From Clostridium yunnanense (GTDB lineage: Bacteria > Bacillota > Clostridia > Clostridiales > Clostridiaceae): a DNA stretch of 64,000 bases. Location: assembly GCF_016595795.1 (NCBI RefSeq), contig NZ_JAENHN010000048.1:1-64000 (forward strand), written 5' to 3'. The position numbers and the translations under genes are program-made. Shown in pieces: positions 9,083 to 18,785 of the stretch (within the stretch, counting starts at the first letter, position 1; each line of letters opens with the position of its first letter). The notes under the pieces are model-generated. The model had not been told where the DNA came from, made no database searches, and saw only the letters and a list, made by a program, of their open reading frames with translations.

Positions 9083-9218
9083 GTTCTCTCTCCTATTTGT
9101 TTTAGAGTATTATAGTTTCTAATATTATTATTAAAATTTAGGTATCTTTAAGTTTAAATACTGAATTTAATTATAGATGCACCATTTACACACAAAATGT
9201 ATTTATAAAATTAAGCTC

Positions 9219-10535
9219 CTATTCTAAATTTATATCCACTAAACTACTAAACATTTCAATGTTTCCAAAGAAATGTACGTGAGCATAAGCTGCAAGGGTA
9301 TTATTCTTGTAATAGCCACACTCCCACTGTTTTATTGAGTTATCAAAAGTAGTCTTTGAAACCTTATATATCGTCTTTTCATTGGACTCTATCTTTGATC
9401 TATGAAATTCATGACAGTTAATCTTACTTCCACTTTTAAGAATACTATTTTCCTCAGAAACTTCTAACTCAGAATAGCCAAAATTTTGTAGCCTACTAGT
9501 AAGCATAGCTTTTCCTTTAAAAAAGCCTACTGAATCAATCCCTTCTATTTGTTCCATGAGATACATGAGACCGCCGCATTCACCATAACATCTTAAACCT
9601 TTATTTAGCTGAGTATTAATGGATTTTAGCATAGATTTATTATCACTTAATTCCTTTATAAATACCTCTGGGTAGCCTCCTCCAAGATAGAGAAAGTCAA
9701 TATCTTTAGGTAACTCTTTATCTTTAAGTGGGCTAAAATACACTACTTCTCCAATCTGTTCTAACAGTTCTAAATTTTCCTTATAATAAAAGCTAAACGC
9801 TTTATCATATGCAACAGCTGATCTTATCTTCTTATTAGGTAAGTTAAAATCATCTCCATATATTTCAGTATTATAAAAACAACCCATAAGTGCTTCTACA
9901 TCCACATAAGCTTGTATTAGGTCGGAACATATATCAATTTTTTCATCTAAATCATTTATTTCACTGCTTTGTACCAGTCCTAAATGCCTACTTTTCAAAA
10001 CTAATCTTTCATCTTTTGGAAGGTAGCCAAATACCTTTACACCGCAGTTTTTCTCAATTGCAAGCTTTAGAAGTTTATAATAACTATCACTTATATTATT
10101 TAGCACCACACCAGCTATATTAACTTTCCCAAAGCTTTGTAGCCCTAATATTTCTGCACATAGAGTTGCCACTTGAGCTTTAGGCGAGAGTACAAGTACT
10201 ATAGGTATGTTCAGAACTTCCGCCAAATGTGCTGTAGAGTATTCATAGGTTATTCCCTTGCCATCATATAGTCCCATGACTCCTTCGATTATTCCATACT
10301 CCCCGACTCCTCTTGAAAAACTTGCCTTAACACCTTTATCTCCCATGAGGAAAAGATCTAGATTTCTGGAGGAAGATTTGGTTATATGGGAATGAAAGGC
10401 TGGATCTATATAGTCTGGTCCAGCTTTATAACCTTGCACCTTTAACCCTTTACGTTTTAATAAATTAAGAAGGCCTAGAGTAAAGGTGGTCTTACCTCCT
10501 CCGCTAGAATTTGAGGATATAATTATACTTTTCAT
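9219..10535 (-). CDS. cbiA: Cobyrinate a,c-diamide synthase
   Basis: A 438-residue, two-domain glutamine amidotransferase. The N-terminal part has the P-loop SSNSSGGGKTTFTLG near residues 7-21 for ATP. The C-terminal class I GATase domain carries the nucleophilic Cys in CYGECGGLMYLM and a catalytic His in AYAHVHFFGN. It amidates the a and c acetate side chains of cobyrinate using glutamine and ATP. It starts 13 bases after the cbiP stop, with AGGAGG upstream. Length is typical of the CbiA/CobB family. Confidence 0.94.
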   Translation of the reverse strand: MKSIIISSNSSGGGKTTFTLGLLNLLKRKGLKVQGYKAGPDYIDPAFHSHITKSSSRNLDLFLMGDKGVKASFSRGVGEYGIIEGVMGLYDGKGITYEYSTAHLAEVLNIPIVLVLSPKAQVATLCAEILGLQSFGKVNIAGVVLNNISDSYYKLLKLAIEKNCGVKVFGYLPKDERLVLKSRHLGLVQSSEINDLDEKIDICSDLIQAYVDVEALMGCFYNTEIYGDDFNLPNKKIRSAVAYDKAFSFYYKENLELLEQIGEVVYFSPLKDKELPKDIDFLYLGGGYPEVFIKELSDNKSMLKSINTQLNKGLRCYGECGGLMYLMEQIEGIDSVGFFKGKAMLTSRLQNFGYSELEVSEENSILKSGSKINCHEFHRSKIESNEKTIYKVSKTTFDNSIKQWECGYYKNNTLAAYAHVHFFGNIEMFSSLVDINLE

Positions 10536-10548
10536 AACTTGTATCCTC

Positions 10549-12087
10549 CTATAATTTCTTTTCTAATCCTACTATTTCGTATATCTTATCCATGTCTAAA
10601 GACTCTCTAACGATATCTGCTAACTTATCAAGTTCACTTTCTCTTAAGCTTTCATAATTGTTTGCTTTTTTATAGGGTAATCCTTTTTTCTCTCTTAATT
10701 TATTAATAACAAACTCTCTAAATGAGCATCCATCAAAAATACCGTGTATATATGTGCCCATTATATTGCCATTAGTATTTATTGCTCCATCTTTATAAAT
10801 TACTTGTTTTTCTAAGGACTGACCATTTCTCTCTACTATTTCGAATAGTGGATCTGCTTCTATTCCATAGCTACTTGTTCCCATATGAATCTCATAACCA
10901 TATACTTGTTCTAACTTGTTACAATCATTATTAGATGTCTTATGTTTTCTAAAAAGTTCAGCTATTACATTTGCCTTAACTCTTGTAGTAACCTTTTCCT
11001 TTTCAAACACAGTTTCTATGTCTAAAAGCCCCATGCCCTTTATCTCTTTAAGCTCTGTTTCAACCTCATATGGATCCTCTATATTTTCCCCAAGCATCTG
11101 ATATCCACCGCAAATTCCAATAATCATACCATCCTTTGAATAAGTTATAATCTTATCCTCTAAGCCATTTTCTCTTAAGGCTTTTAGATCTTCTATGGTA
11201 TTTTTACTGCCTGGTATTATTAGAAGATCTGGTGTTCCGAACTCCTCTATAGAAGTTATAAATCTTACAGATACACCTTCTTCATTTTTTAAAGCATCAA
11301 GGTCTGTAAAGTTTGATATTCTAGGAAGCTTTATCACTGCCACATCTATAGGTGCAGTTACCTTCTTATTAAAATCTACAGCTCCGTCTTCATCTTCTAA
11401 TTTTAGTCTAAAATAAGGAACAACTCCAAGGGTAGGTTTATCTATTATCTCCTCTAACATATTAAGTCCAGGTTCAAGTATCTTAACATCACCTCTGAAC
11501 TTATTTATAATCGTCCCTTTAACTCTTTTTTTCTCATCTTCCTTAAGTAAAAGCATAGTTCCAGCTAATGCAGCAAATACTCCACCCTTATCTATATCTC
11601 CAACTAAAACCACTGGTGCATCTACAAGTTCTGCCATCCCCATATTTACTATATCTTTATCTCTTAGGTTAATCTCTGCAGGGCTCCCCGCACCTTCCAT
11701 AACAACTATGTCAAAGTCTTCTTCTAACTTATCAAAATGTTTTTTTAGCATATCCTTAAAGCCAGATTTCATATTATGGTATTCCATAGCAGTATAGTTG
11801 CCAAACACTTTCCCATTAACTATAACTTGAGATTTTTTATCTGAAGTTGGCTTAAGTAAAATAGGATTCATATATACTTCTGGTTCTAAGCCGCAAGCAT
11901 AAGCTTGTAGAACTTGAGCTCTACCCATCTCTTTTCCATCTAAGGTTATATAAGAATTTAAGGACATATTTTGTGATTTAAACGGTACTACCCTAAAGCC
12001 ATCTTGTTTAAATATCCTACATAACGCAGCTACTAAAATACTTTTACCAACCGAGGATGCAGTACCTTGTATCATGATTTTAGCCAA
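10549..12087 (-). CDS. cbiP: Cobyric acid synthase
   Basis: A 512-residue CobQ/CbiP that amidates the b, d, e and g side chains to yield cobyric acid, the end point of this operon. It has the P-loop GTASSVGKS near residue 8, [18 protein letters not shown] near residue 42, the GATase Cys in [13 protein letters not shown], and the catalytic His in [10 protein letters not shown] choose the TTG at 12087, which gives the standard [15 protein letters not shown] opening with AAGGGG eight bases upstream; a GTG at 12096 touches the ribosome binding site. It lies 12 bases after cbiK. Confidence 0.92.
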   Translation of the reverse strand: MAKIMIQGTASSVGKSILVAALCRIFKQDGFRVVPFKSQNMSLNSYITLDGKEMGRAQVLQAYACGLEPEVYMNPILLKPTSDKKSQVIVNGKVFGNYTAMEYHNMKSGFKDMLKKHFDKLEEDFDIVVMEGAGSPAEINLRDKDIVNMGMAELVDAPVVLVGDIDKGGVFAALAGTMLLLKEDEKKRVKGTIINKFRGDVKILEPGLNMLEEIIDKPTLGVVPYFRLKLEDEDGAVDFNKKVTAPIDVAVIKLPRISNFTDLDALKNEEGVSVRFITSIEEFGTPDLLIIPGSKNTIEDLKALRENGLEDKIITYSKDGMIIGICGGYQMLGENIEDPYEVETELKEIKGMGLLDIETVFEKEKVTTRVKANVIAELFRKHKTSNNDCNKLEQVYGYEIHMGTSSYGIEADPLFEIVERNGQSLEKQVIYKDGAINTNGNIMGTYIHGIFDGCSFREFVINKLREKKGLPYKKANNYESLRESELDKLADIVRESLDMDKIYEIVGLEKKL

Positions 12088-12099
12088 TTTAGTCACCCC

Positions 12100-12975
12100 T
12101 TAAAAATTGCTAGCCATTCCTTTTTTATTTTTCCCAATACCTATGTATTTTTCACTTATAGCATCTTCTAAATGCTCAAGGTATAGATTTTGTATATTAA
12201 TATTCTCACCCAAACCATGCATATACACATCAACTTCAAAGCCTTCTGTTTGAAGTATCTTTTTCCATGAATCTTCTTCATCTCCAGCCATATCATTTAC
12301 GGCATGATCACCAGCTACTAGTAAAAGCGGCATTAAAGTAACTTTGTTTATATGATTTTTTCTGAGATTCTTTATAACGTGATCCAAGGTTGGATACCCA
12401 TCTATAGTTCCTATAAATACCTTGTCAAAATCATTATCCCAAAATACAGTTTGTAGACAGCTATAGGTTGAATTTGCAGGATGATGTGTACCGTGCCCCA
12501 TAAAAACAACGGCTTCATCTCTTAGGACTTGGTTTTCTAATGCATTTACCATCAAAGTATAATCATCTGGTATATCCTCTTCTTCTCCTTTAAAATATAA
12601 AAGAGGTCTTCCAAGCTTTATGCTTTTAAAATCATTATCCTTTGAAAAACTTTCTATTACATTTCTTATATAGTCATATTCTAAACCTGGTATTAGATGA
12701 AGAGGCTGAACTATTATTTCATCAAAACCTTCTTCTTTAAGCTTTTTTAACGCCTCTTCAGGCGTATCTACATGCATGCCATACTTACTGGCAAGTTTTT
12801 TTATTACTCCATGAGCTGTGAAAGCCCTTCTTATTTCATATTCATTATATTTTTCTTCTATTAATTTCTCTATCTTTTCTATGGTTAGCTTTCTTGTATT
12901 CTCATAAGTAGTTCCAAAGCTAACTACTAGTATTGCTTTCTTACTAATACCTTTATTTTTTGCTAGATCATTCAT
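12100..12975 (-). CDS. cbiK: Sirohydrochlorin cobaltochelatase, CbiK type
   Basis: A 291-residue class II chelatase (PF06180) that inserts cobalt into sirohydrochlorin and so commits it to B12. It has AILVVSFGTTYENTRKLTI at the start, His161 in VVFMGHGTHHPANS and His224 in VAGDHAVNDMAGDE; these correspond to the two metal-handling histidines of CbiK. It is cytoplasmic; no signal peptide is seen. It is the first gene of the operon, with AGGGGGA before the ATG, directly downstream of the riboswitch terminator. Confidence 0.94.
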   Translation of the reverse strand: MNDLAKNKGISKKAILVVSFGTTYENTRKLTIEKIEKLIEEKYNEYEIRRAFTAHGVIKKLASKYGMHVDTPEEALKKLKEEGFDEIIVQPLHLIPGLEYDYIRNVIESFSKDNDFKSIKLGRPLLYFKGEEEDIPDDYTLMVNALENQVLRDEAVVFMGHGTHHPANSTYSCLQTVFWDNDFDKVFIGTIDGYPTLDHVIKNLRKNHINKVTLMPLLLVAGDHAVNDMAGDEEDSWKKILQTEGFEVDVYMHGLGENINIQNLYLEHLEDAISEKYIGIGKNKKGMASNF

Positions 12976-13034
12976 TGGATTTCCCCCTAAAACTATGTTT
13001 CTTTATCTATTCAGCTGGTTTATTAATATTAAAA

Positions 13035-13080
13035 ACAAAAAAAGATAATACTCTTCCTCAAAAGAATACTATCTTCATAA
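13035..13080 (-). terminator. Riboswitch-controlled intrinsic terminator
   Basis: On the minus strand GATAGTATTCTTTT pairs with GAAGAGTATTATC (stem within 13044-13073) and is followed by seven T. It stands between the cobalamin aptamer and cbiK, about 60 bases before the start codon. The likely expression platform is therefore B12-dependent premature termination. The competing antiterminator would lie in 13084-13220. Confidence 0.8.
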
Positions 13081-13221
13081 AAAACGTATATAGAAATTCT
13101 GCGTATAAACTATACCAGTAACATATAGTATAATCCTGCTCACAATAAGCATTTATTAACGCATATTAATTCTGTATAAACTATCGATAAAAATAGTACT
13201 TTCCCTCCGAAAGACTTACTT

Positions 13222-13460
13222 TTCCTAAACTTAGGCAGGTCTCCTGGCTCGTGCTTCTTTCTCACCTTAACCTTCCCCTTTTTTCATTAGCTTAAAGTTC
13301 TTACCTAAATTTTAATCTTAGGTCATAACCTTACCTATACATAAGAGTGGTATTTAAAGGTTCGTCTTCACTTACAGTAGCGGGGGCTGCTGCGGACTTT
13401 AACCGCATTCCCTTTTCACCTTTCTAAGAATGCTTACTTGAAAGGCACCTAAATCTGTTA
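13222..13460 (-). promoter_or_regulatory. Cobalamin (B12) riboswitch
   Basis: The minus strand carries the hallmark blocks in order: AAAGGGAATGCGGTTAAAGT, CCGCAGCAGCCCCCGCTACT, and the B12 box GCCAGGAGACCTGCC (13233-13247). The aptamer is full length. By family knowledge, binding of adenosylcobalamin or another cobalamin shuts off the downstream genes, here the whole cbi operon. Confidence 0.96.
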
Positions 13461-13476
13461 TTAACTTGTCAAAATT

Positions 13477-13505
13477 AGCTTACATTTATATAAGATGTTT
13501 GTCAA
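13477..13505 (-). promoter_or_regulatory. Predicted promoter of the cbi operon
   Basis: An exact -35 TTGACA (13500-13505) stands 17 bases from a -10-like TAAGCT (13477-13482). This puts the transcript start just upstream of the riboswitch aptamer. The -10 is imperfect. Confidence 0.5.
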
Positions 13506-13530
13506 TAACTATAAATCTACAATAAAAATT

Positions 13531-13605
13531 CGCCGAATCGACTTTCTGCCGTAAATTTTTTCGCACTGCATTTTCTGAACTTAAGTGAAAAGATTCTGTC
13601 GCCAC
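13531..13605 (-). repeat. Dispersed intergenic repeat, family D, copy 3
   Basis: The minus-strand core AAGTTCAGAAAATGCAGTGC, then an A-run and CGGCAGAAAGTCG, matches the copies at 121-195 and 1707-1775. Like copy 1 it sits next to a hairpin with ATCCACAG arms, beyond the 3' end of a minus-strand gene. Confidence 0.65.
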
Positions 13606-13608
13606 AGG

Positions 13609-13645
13609 TAAAAATCCACAGCCAAAAACTACATAGGCTGTGGAT
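13609..13645 (-). terminator. Terminator of the GH94-like gene
   Basis: ATCCACAGCC (13614-13623) and GGCTGTGGAT (13636-13645) pair perfectly over 10 bp. On the minus strand the stem is followed by TTTTTA. It lies 90 bases downstream of the phosphorylase stop codon. Confidence 0.7.
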
Positions 13646-13734
13646 TATGTGGAACAGTTTTATATTGAATTTATACTATATTTGCATTATTACCTAGTCT
13701 TTAGATCTCTATAGTTTAAAAGCTCAATACCTTA

Positions 13735-16700
13735 TTAATCCAAGTAAACATCAATACTTCTAAACTTTCCTTGTCTTATCATTTCAGCATATCGGCCCTC
13801 AACAACACTACCCACTATTTCAAATGCTTCTTCATCAAAAGTTCTGAGCTCTAATCTTTCTACTACAGCACCATTATCCCCATAAGTATTTTTGTTGCTC
13901 TTATTATGGTAAGTAACAATAGTTTTTCCAAGGAACTTAAAGCTAATTTCATTATTGCTGTTAAATAGCCAATGTGGAAGTATAGGCTTTAGCTCTAATT
14001 TTAGCTTTCCATCTTCATATCTAAATACATTTTTACCAGCCATCATTACAAACCACATACTTAACATTTCTGAGGTTGATCCAGTAAGTCTTGATACAAA
14101 TCCTCTTCCATGTACTTCTTCATCTGGATTTACTGAGCTTGCTATAAATGATGAATTTTCCAGAGTACTTCTTCCATAAACCTTAGGATCTATAAAAGGT
14201 ATCAACGCAGTCTTTATATCTTCAAAATATTCATCATACAAACCAGCTTTTAATAGTCCTAAAAGATATTTATATTCCATATGAAGGAATATTGACTCTC
14301 TCTCAAGCCAACCAGCAGTGAAGGCTCTAGCTCTTCCTACTTCATGAGTAGTTTCATCTAAAGGCTCTGAGGTCTTATACATATTAAGCTTTTTATCGTA
14401 TATCTTACTATTCTTTATCTTATTATAAAGTGTTTTTGCCTTATCTGTGTCTTTTAAACTCTTAAGCATTCTAGCTGGACCTTCAAGGAACAGTGGTATC
14501 GGAACGCATTCGAATTCCTTAACTAAAACATTTTGATATCCATTCACAGGATTTTTCTTACCTTCTAATATCTCATACTCTTTAGCTTCATAAGTTATAT
14601 AAGTAGGATATATACCCTTGCCTAATTCTAATGCTTTTTCAAGACCTTCATTAAGTTTACTTCTAAATTTATTAAAAATCTCTAGTATATCTTTACTAGT
14701 TAATTCTTTTTCTTTTCCCTCTATTCCAAATCTTATTTTTTCTCTATAAGCCTCCTTTAAATAAGAAATCTTATCCCAATACTCAAATTGACCTATTTCT
14801 CCATTAATATTTCTATTTAAAACAGCGTCAACATCAGTGATAAACTCAAATAATTCTGAATAAATTGGAACTGTTTTATCAAATCTCTCCGAAGCATCTA
14901 TTACAAAGTTTAGAACTCTAAGTAACTCTGCAGACTCATTTACACTAGCTCCAAATATTCCAGGCAATCCATTCATAGCGTCATTCCAACCTGGCTTATT
15001 TGCTTCCATTTCAATTCCCATTCCCATTGGATCAAGATTTACAAACTTGTTTAACGCAAGAGAAATAAGTTTTGCATATAAATTTGTTTGATATACATCT
15101 CCAGCTCCATTGTCCTTTTTAAGCCAATTAGTATCAGTAAGATGTATATTAAGCTTATGGCATTTTTCTTCATCTTCCAAAATGGATCCATATTGACGAA
15201 CCTTGCCATTGGTAATTACATATTTATCGCTTCTTGGAAGCACTCTTACTGGGCTATCGAAAAACCTATAGTCTTTAGTTTCAAATAAAAACTTTTCCAA
15301 CTTATCTGGATATATATTTAAATAATTGTCTATAAGATCCATGTTATAAGTCCAGTGATCCGTCCAATATCCTTCTCCAAACTCGGCCTCAAAGCCTTGT
15401 GTAGAGTACTCCAGAACTCGTTCTACAAGCTCTTCGTAAGAACACTTTATACTTACATTATTATCAGCTATATAATTGATAAGCTTACCTGGAGTGAATT
15501 TGCCACCCAATATATTTTTCACATTATTATCTTCTTCATCAAATAGCTCAAATACTTTATCAAACTTCTCTTTATCAAAGGTAAACTCTGATCCTTTTAC
15601 TGATAAAGGATTGTATCCATCTGCTTGAATTAAATCCATAAACTGCTTAACATTAAATTCTTCAACTTCTGGATTTATTAAAACATCATTTCTACGATTT
15701 TGATTAACGTCTCTAAAGTTACCGTTACCTTGAGAATAGTATGCAGGTTCTATAGAGAAGAAATTATATTCTCTTTCAAGATCTCCATGTTTTCTTGAGT
15801 ATACATGATAAACATGATTCTTCCCATTACCTTTAAATACTAATGGATATCCACCTCTAAGAACATTATCCATATAGCATTGGCTTACATATTGATCGAA
15901 AAGATGATTTCCTGTTTCTGTATACGTATTATCAACTAAATCTTCAATTAATTTTCTTGCTTCTTCTTCTTTTGTTTCCACGTATGACACATTAAATCTA
16001 TCTTTAATTGAATTTATAAGTTCAACGCTTGCAATATGTCCATAAATGCTGCATAAAGTAAACTTTTTAGTTAGTCTCACAGCTTTTCCTGCGAAACCTC
16101 CTGAAACTTTGTTCTGCGGCACTTGCTTCTTAGAATATATGTTATCTAAGTTATTATCTTCGAAGCCTAAAGGTCTAATAAGTGATGTATTGCATCCAAA
16201 AATTAAATCCATATCTATTATAGGGCTTATTAACTGATTATCTTCACTTGAGAATGATAAGAAGAAATTCCCCTTATTAACCTCTCCAACTTCTGCAGAA
16301 TCATTTGTTGTTGCTCTAACCTTATAATAAGCTATATTGTTTTCTAGATTAAAAACATCAAACCAGGATTTCATAAGATTGGCCATAGCTTGATAATCAG
16401 CATTAGTTATTCCATATGGAAGAACTTGAGTTAATCCATCCAATACTTCTATAGACTTTTCTGTGCTATCTAAATTTTCAACATCAACTTTTCTGATTAA
16501 CCCTGCATAACTTTCCTTAGGTACAGTAAAGTAAGTAACAGTAACTTTAATGTTTAAAGTCTTATTTATTTCTTCTACCTTAAGTATATTCTTTTCTATT
16601 AACATCCTTCTTTTTGTATCATCTTTTGATGCGGAAGAAAATATTTCATGTACTTCGCCATTATATTTTATAAAAGTTCTAAATCCTTGTAGTTCTATAT

Positions 16701-16920
16701 TCTTGTACATTAAATGCGCTGGGAAGAACTCCATTATTGTATTATTCTTATCTTTTACACCAAAGCTTCCAAGACCTTGTCCACGATTTACATAATATGC
16801 CCACATAGGAATACCATCTACACCGGCAACACCAGGAAGAAAGCTAGAAAAAGTTTTTGCTTTATCATAATCTTTTATTATAAATTGATTATCTACATTA
16901 AAAATATATTCTACTGCCAT
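13735..16920 (-). CDS. GH94-like glycoside phosphorylase (cellobiose-phosphorylase related)
   Basis: A 1,061-residue cytoplasmic protein without a signal peptide. It resembles the large proteins annotated as cellobiose phosphorylase (glycosyltransferase 36/GH94 fold): an N-terminal beta-sandwich with FFPAHLMYKNIELQGFRTF, then an (alpha/alpha)6 barrel. GYWTDHWTYNMDLIDNY contains Asp521, the best candidate for the general acid; ANKPGWNDAMNGLPGIFGAS is the other strongly conserved active-site block. Such enzymes split a beta-glucoside with phosphate and save ATP. It is longer than true cellobiose phosphorylase (about 810), so GH149, GH161 or a 1,2-beta-oligoglucan phosphorylase-type subgroup is possible; specificity is not determined. 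The ATG at 16920 has GAAAGGTAG upstream. It follows a cytosolic GH30 gene. Confidence 0.75.
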   Translation of the reverse strand: MAVEYIFNVDNQFIIKDYDKAKTFSSFLPGVAGVDGIPMWAYYVNRGQGLGSFGVKDKNNTIMEFFPAHLMYKNIELQGFRTFIKYNGEVHEIFSSASKDDTKRRMLIEKNILKVEEINKTLNIKVTVTYFTVPKESYAGLIRKVDVENLDSTEKSIEVLDGLTQVLPYGITNADYQAMANLMKSWFDVFNLENNIAYYKVRATTNDSAEVGEVNKGNFFLSFSSEDNQLISPIIDMDLIFGCNTSLIRPLGFEDNNLDNIYSKKQVPQNKVSGGFAGKAVRLTKKFTLCSIYGHIASVELINSIKDRFNVSYVETKEEEARKLIEDLVDNTYTETGNHLFDQYVSQCYMDNVLRGGYPLVFKGNGKNHVYHVYSRKHGDLEREYNFFSIEPAYYSQGNGNFRDVNQNRRNDVLINPEVEEFNVKQFMDLIQADGYNPLSVKGSEFTFDKEKFDKVFELFDEEDNNVKNILGGKFTPGKLINYIADNNVSIKCSYEELVERVLEYSTQGFEAEFGEGYWTDHWTYNMDLIDNYLNIYPDKLEKFLFETKDYRFFDSPVRVLPRSDKYVITNGKVRQYGSILEDEEKCHKLNIHLTDTNWLKKDNGAGDVYQTNLYAKLISLALNKFVNLDPMGMGIEMEANKPGWNDAMNGLPGIFGASVNESAELLRVLNFVIDASERFDKTVPIYSELFEFITDVDAVLNRNINGEIGQFEYWDKISYLKEAYREKIRFGIEGKEKELTSKDILEIFNKFRSKLNEGLEKALELGKGIYPTYITYEAKEYEILEGKKNPVNGYQNVLVKEFECVPIPLFLEGPARMLKSLKDTDKAKTLYNKIKNSKIYDKKLNMYKTSEPLDETTHEVGRARAFTAGWLERESIFLHMEYKYLLGLLKAGLYDEYFEDIKTALIPFIDPKVYGRSTLENSSFIASSVNPDEEVHGRGFVSRLTGSTSEMLSMWFVMMAGKNVFRYEDGKLKLELKPILPHWLFNSNNEISFKFLGKTIVTYHNKSNKNTYGDNGAVVERLELRTFDEEAFEIVGSVVEGRYAEMIRQGKFRSIDVYLD

Positions 16921-17048
16921 ATAATCACTACCTTTCAATATTATAAAAAGATGTCCCAATTCACCTTTAAAACATTTTCAAAACTTTAAATATTCTTAGG
17001 AGAGATCTTGAAAATATACATTCAGATGTGAAATGGTACATCTTTAAA

Positions 17049-17150
17049 TTTAGGCACTAAAGTACCTTGTTGAAATTAATTGGTTACACATCTGATGTTT
17101 TAATGAGCTTGCTCATATATCATCTCCTGAATAACCAATTAATTGAAATA
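17049..17150. repeat. Palindromic intergenic repeat, family B, fullest copy
   Basis: The left part reads GGCACTAAAGTACC then TGTTGAAATTAATTGGTTAC. The right end is TAACCAATTAATTGAAAT, so AATTAATTGGTTA is inverted at both ends. Related copies are at 44831-44910, 46831-46870 and 62149-62205. It fills the gap between the GH30 and the GH94-like genes. Confidence 0.7.
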
Positions 17151-17202
17151 ACTTTATTATACATAGACTAAATTTAACATAAAGCTTAATTTTAGCATTA
17201 CA

Positions 17203-18537
17203 CTAAAGAACAAATGTAGCTATAGAATGCGCTTCTAAAACATAATTAGCATATTGTCCATCAGATTCTATATCAAAACTTTCTGTGTTGTCACTTTCAT
17301 TCATAACAATTAAAGCTATTGATCCATCCTCATTTTGAAAAGCAACTTGCTCAAGATTTGAAGTACTATCAATAATGCTTTCAATTCTTGTAGCACCTGG
17401 CTTAACATACTTACTAAAATGTCCTATATAGTAGTAAGAACTATTATAATGAACTTCTTGAGTTTTGGTGTCTGCAACTATAGGTGCATCACAAAGATTT
17501 CCAACATGATTTGGACCACCAGTTTCATCAAGAATTAAGTTCCAATCAATCCAACCTTCTTGCCAATTTCTAAAGTCACCTATCATATTTCTTCCATATC
17601 TTTCACCAGTTAACCAAGAACCTAGATGTAATCCACCTTCTTGACAACCTTCTGTAAATAAAATATGTTTGTCAGGATATTTATCATGAAGCTTTGAAAG
17701 ATTTTCAAACTCCTCTGAAACATACCAGTGGTTTCCTGTGCCATAAACATATTTTGCTGCTTCTGGGTCAGATAAAACTGTGTCTGCTCTTTCAAATAAA
17801 ATATCTCTGTTATGATCCCATATATATATCTTTACATCAGAAAGACCTTCTCTTTCTAAAGTTGGTCCTAGATGATTCTTTAAGAAATCTCTTTCTTCTT
17901 CTGCTGAGTACAAACAGGAGTCCCATACTTGCAAAGCTGCTGGTTCATTCTGAACAGTTATAGCCCAAATATCGAAGCCTTCTTTTCTCATTGCTTTAAT
18001 ATATTTAGCATAATATTTTGCCCAAGCTTCGTAGTACTCAGGAAGTAAGGTTCCACCGTGATTCATTTCTCCATTTGATTTCATCCAACCTGGAGGACTC
18101 CATGGAGATGCAAGAAGCAGGATTTCTCCATTTCTAGTTTTTCTAGCTGCATCTATGAAAGGTAGCACCCATTGCTTTTCATGGCTTATATCAAAAGTTT
18201 TTAGTTCAACATCATTTTCTTCTACATAAGTATAATTTCCTAGAGAAAAGTCACAGCTATGTATGTGAACTCTTCCTATAGAATAAGCTAGTCCATCAAC
18301 TGGATCAAAGTATTTACTAACTATCTCATCTCTTTTTTCTTCATCCATTCTAGATAGTGTATAGGCAGCTGATTCAGTAAAAGCTCCACCAAATCCAACT
18401 ATTTTCTGATACTTTTTATTTCTATCAATCTTTAAAATATTATTTCCTACCCTTTGTCCATCAAAACTAAGTGAATCTTTTTCAGTTAATCTGTCTGCAG
18501 TCTCTTTTGATGTCTTGATTACTCTTATTTTCCCCAT
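17203..18537 (-). CDS. Cytosolic GH30 glycosidase
   Basis: A 444-residue GH30 (glucosylceramidase-like) enzyme: a TIM barrel followed by a short beta domain ending in LEAHSIATFVL. IVGFGGAFTESAAYTLSRM (residues 46-64) is the family opening and SPWSPPGWMKSNG (144-156) a conserved loop. Glu198 in TVQNEPA is the predicted acid/base and Glu296 in LFTEGCQE the nucleophile. There is no signal peptide, so it acts inside the cell on imported beta-glycosides; the exact substrate (beta-1,6- or beta-1,3-glucoside, beta-xyloside, or others) cannot be told. The ATG has GAGGTG upstream. It is followed by the phosphorylase gene and may share its transcript. Confidence 0.88.
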   Translation of the reverse strand: MGKIRVIKTSKETADRLTEKDSLSFDGQRVGNNILKIDRNKKYQKIVGFGGAFTESAAYTLSRMDEEKRDEIVSKYFDPVDGLAYSIGRVHIHSCDFSLGNYTYVEENDVELKTFDISHEKQWVLPFIDAARKTRNGEILLLASPWSPPGWMKSNGEMNHGGTLLPEYYEAWAKYYAKYIKAMRKEGFDIWAITVQNEPAALQVWDSCLYSAEEERDFLKNHLGPTLEREGLSDVKIYIWDHNRDILFERADTVLSDPEAAKYVYGTGNHWYVSEEFENLSKLHDKYPDKHILFTEGCQEGGLHLGSWLTGERYGRNMIGDFRNWQEGWIDWNLILDETGGPNHVGNLCDAPIVADTKTQEVHYNSSYYYIGHFSKYVKPGATRIESIIDSTSNLEQVAFQNEDGSIALIVMNESDNTESFDIESDGQYANYVLEAHSIATFVL

Positions 18538-18604
18538 CTCTACACCTCAACTATTCTTTTCCATAGGTTTTTAATTCCTATTGTATAGCTTTACACTTAA
18601 TATG

Positions 18605-18635
18605 GTATAATTTATGGTATTCATGGTAAAGGGGT
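18605..18635 (-). promoter_or_regulatory. Three TACCAT repeats upstream of the GH30 gene
   Basis: Minus-strand TTTACCATGAATACCATAAA, then TTATACCATATTAAG, holds three TACCAT hexamers about 9 and 12 bases apart, 70-95 bases before the GH30 start. It could be an operator for a sugar-responsive regulator. This is inference only; no -35/-10 pair was fixed. Confidence 0.25.
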
Positions 18636-18696
18636 GTTTTTTTGGTTATAGAGTTGATTTTTTAGATGTTTTATATAACCATAAAAATACTAAATG

Positions 18697-18745
18697 CAAA
18701 ATAAAGAAGGAAAAAGAAACTACTTTCTAATATAGTTTCTCTTCC
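18697..18745 (-). terminator. Terminator of the GH38 gene
   Basis: Minus-strand GGAAGAGAAACTA pairs with TAGTTTCTTTTTCC and is followed by TTCTTTATTTT. It is 40 bases downstream of the alpha-mannosidase stop, so GH38 and GH30 are probably separate transcripts. Confidence 0.65.
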
Positions 18746-18785
18746 CTCTTCTAATCTGATATTCAAATTAATTCTACGTTTCCTA

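Noticed and set aside
13222-13460. Separate small RNA gene
   Set aside because: All conserved blocks fit the cobalamin riboswitch, which explains the structure fully.
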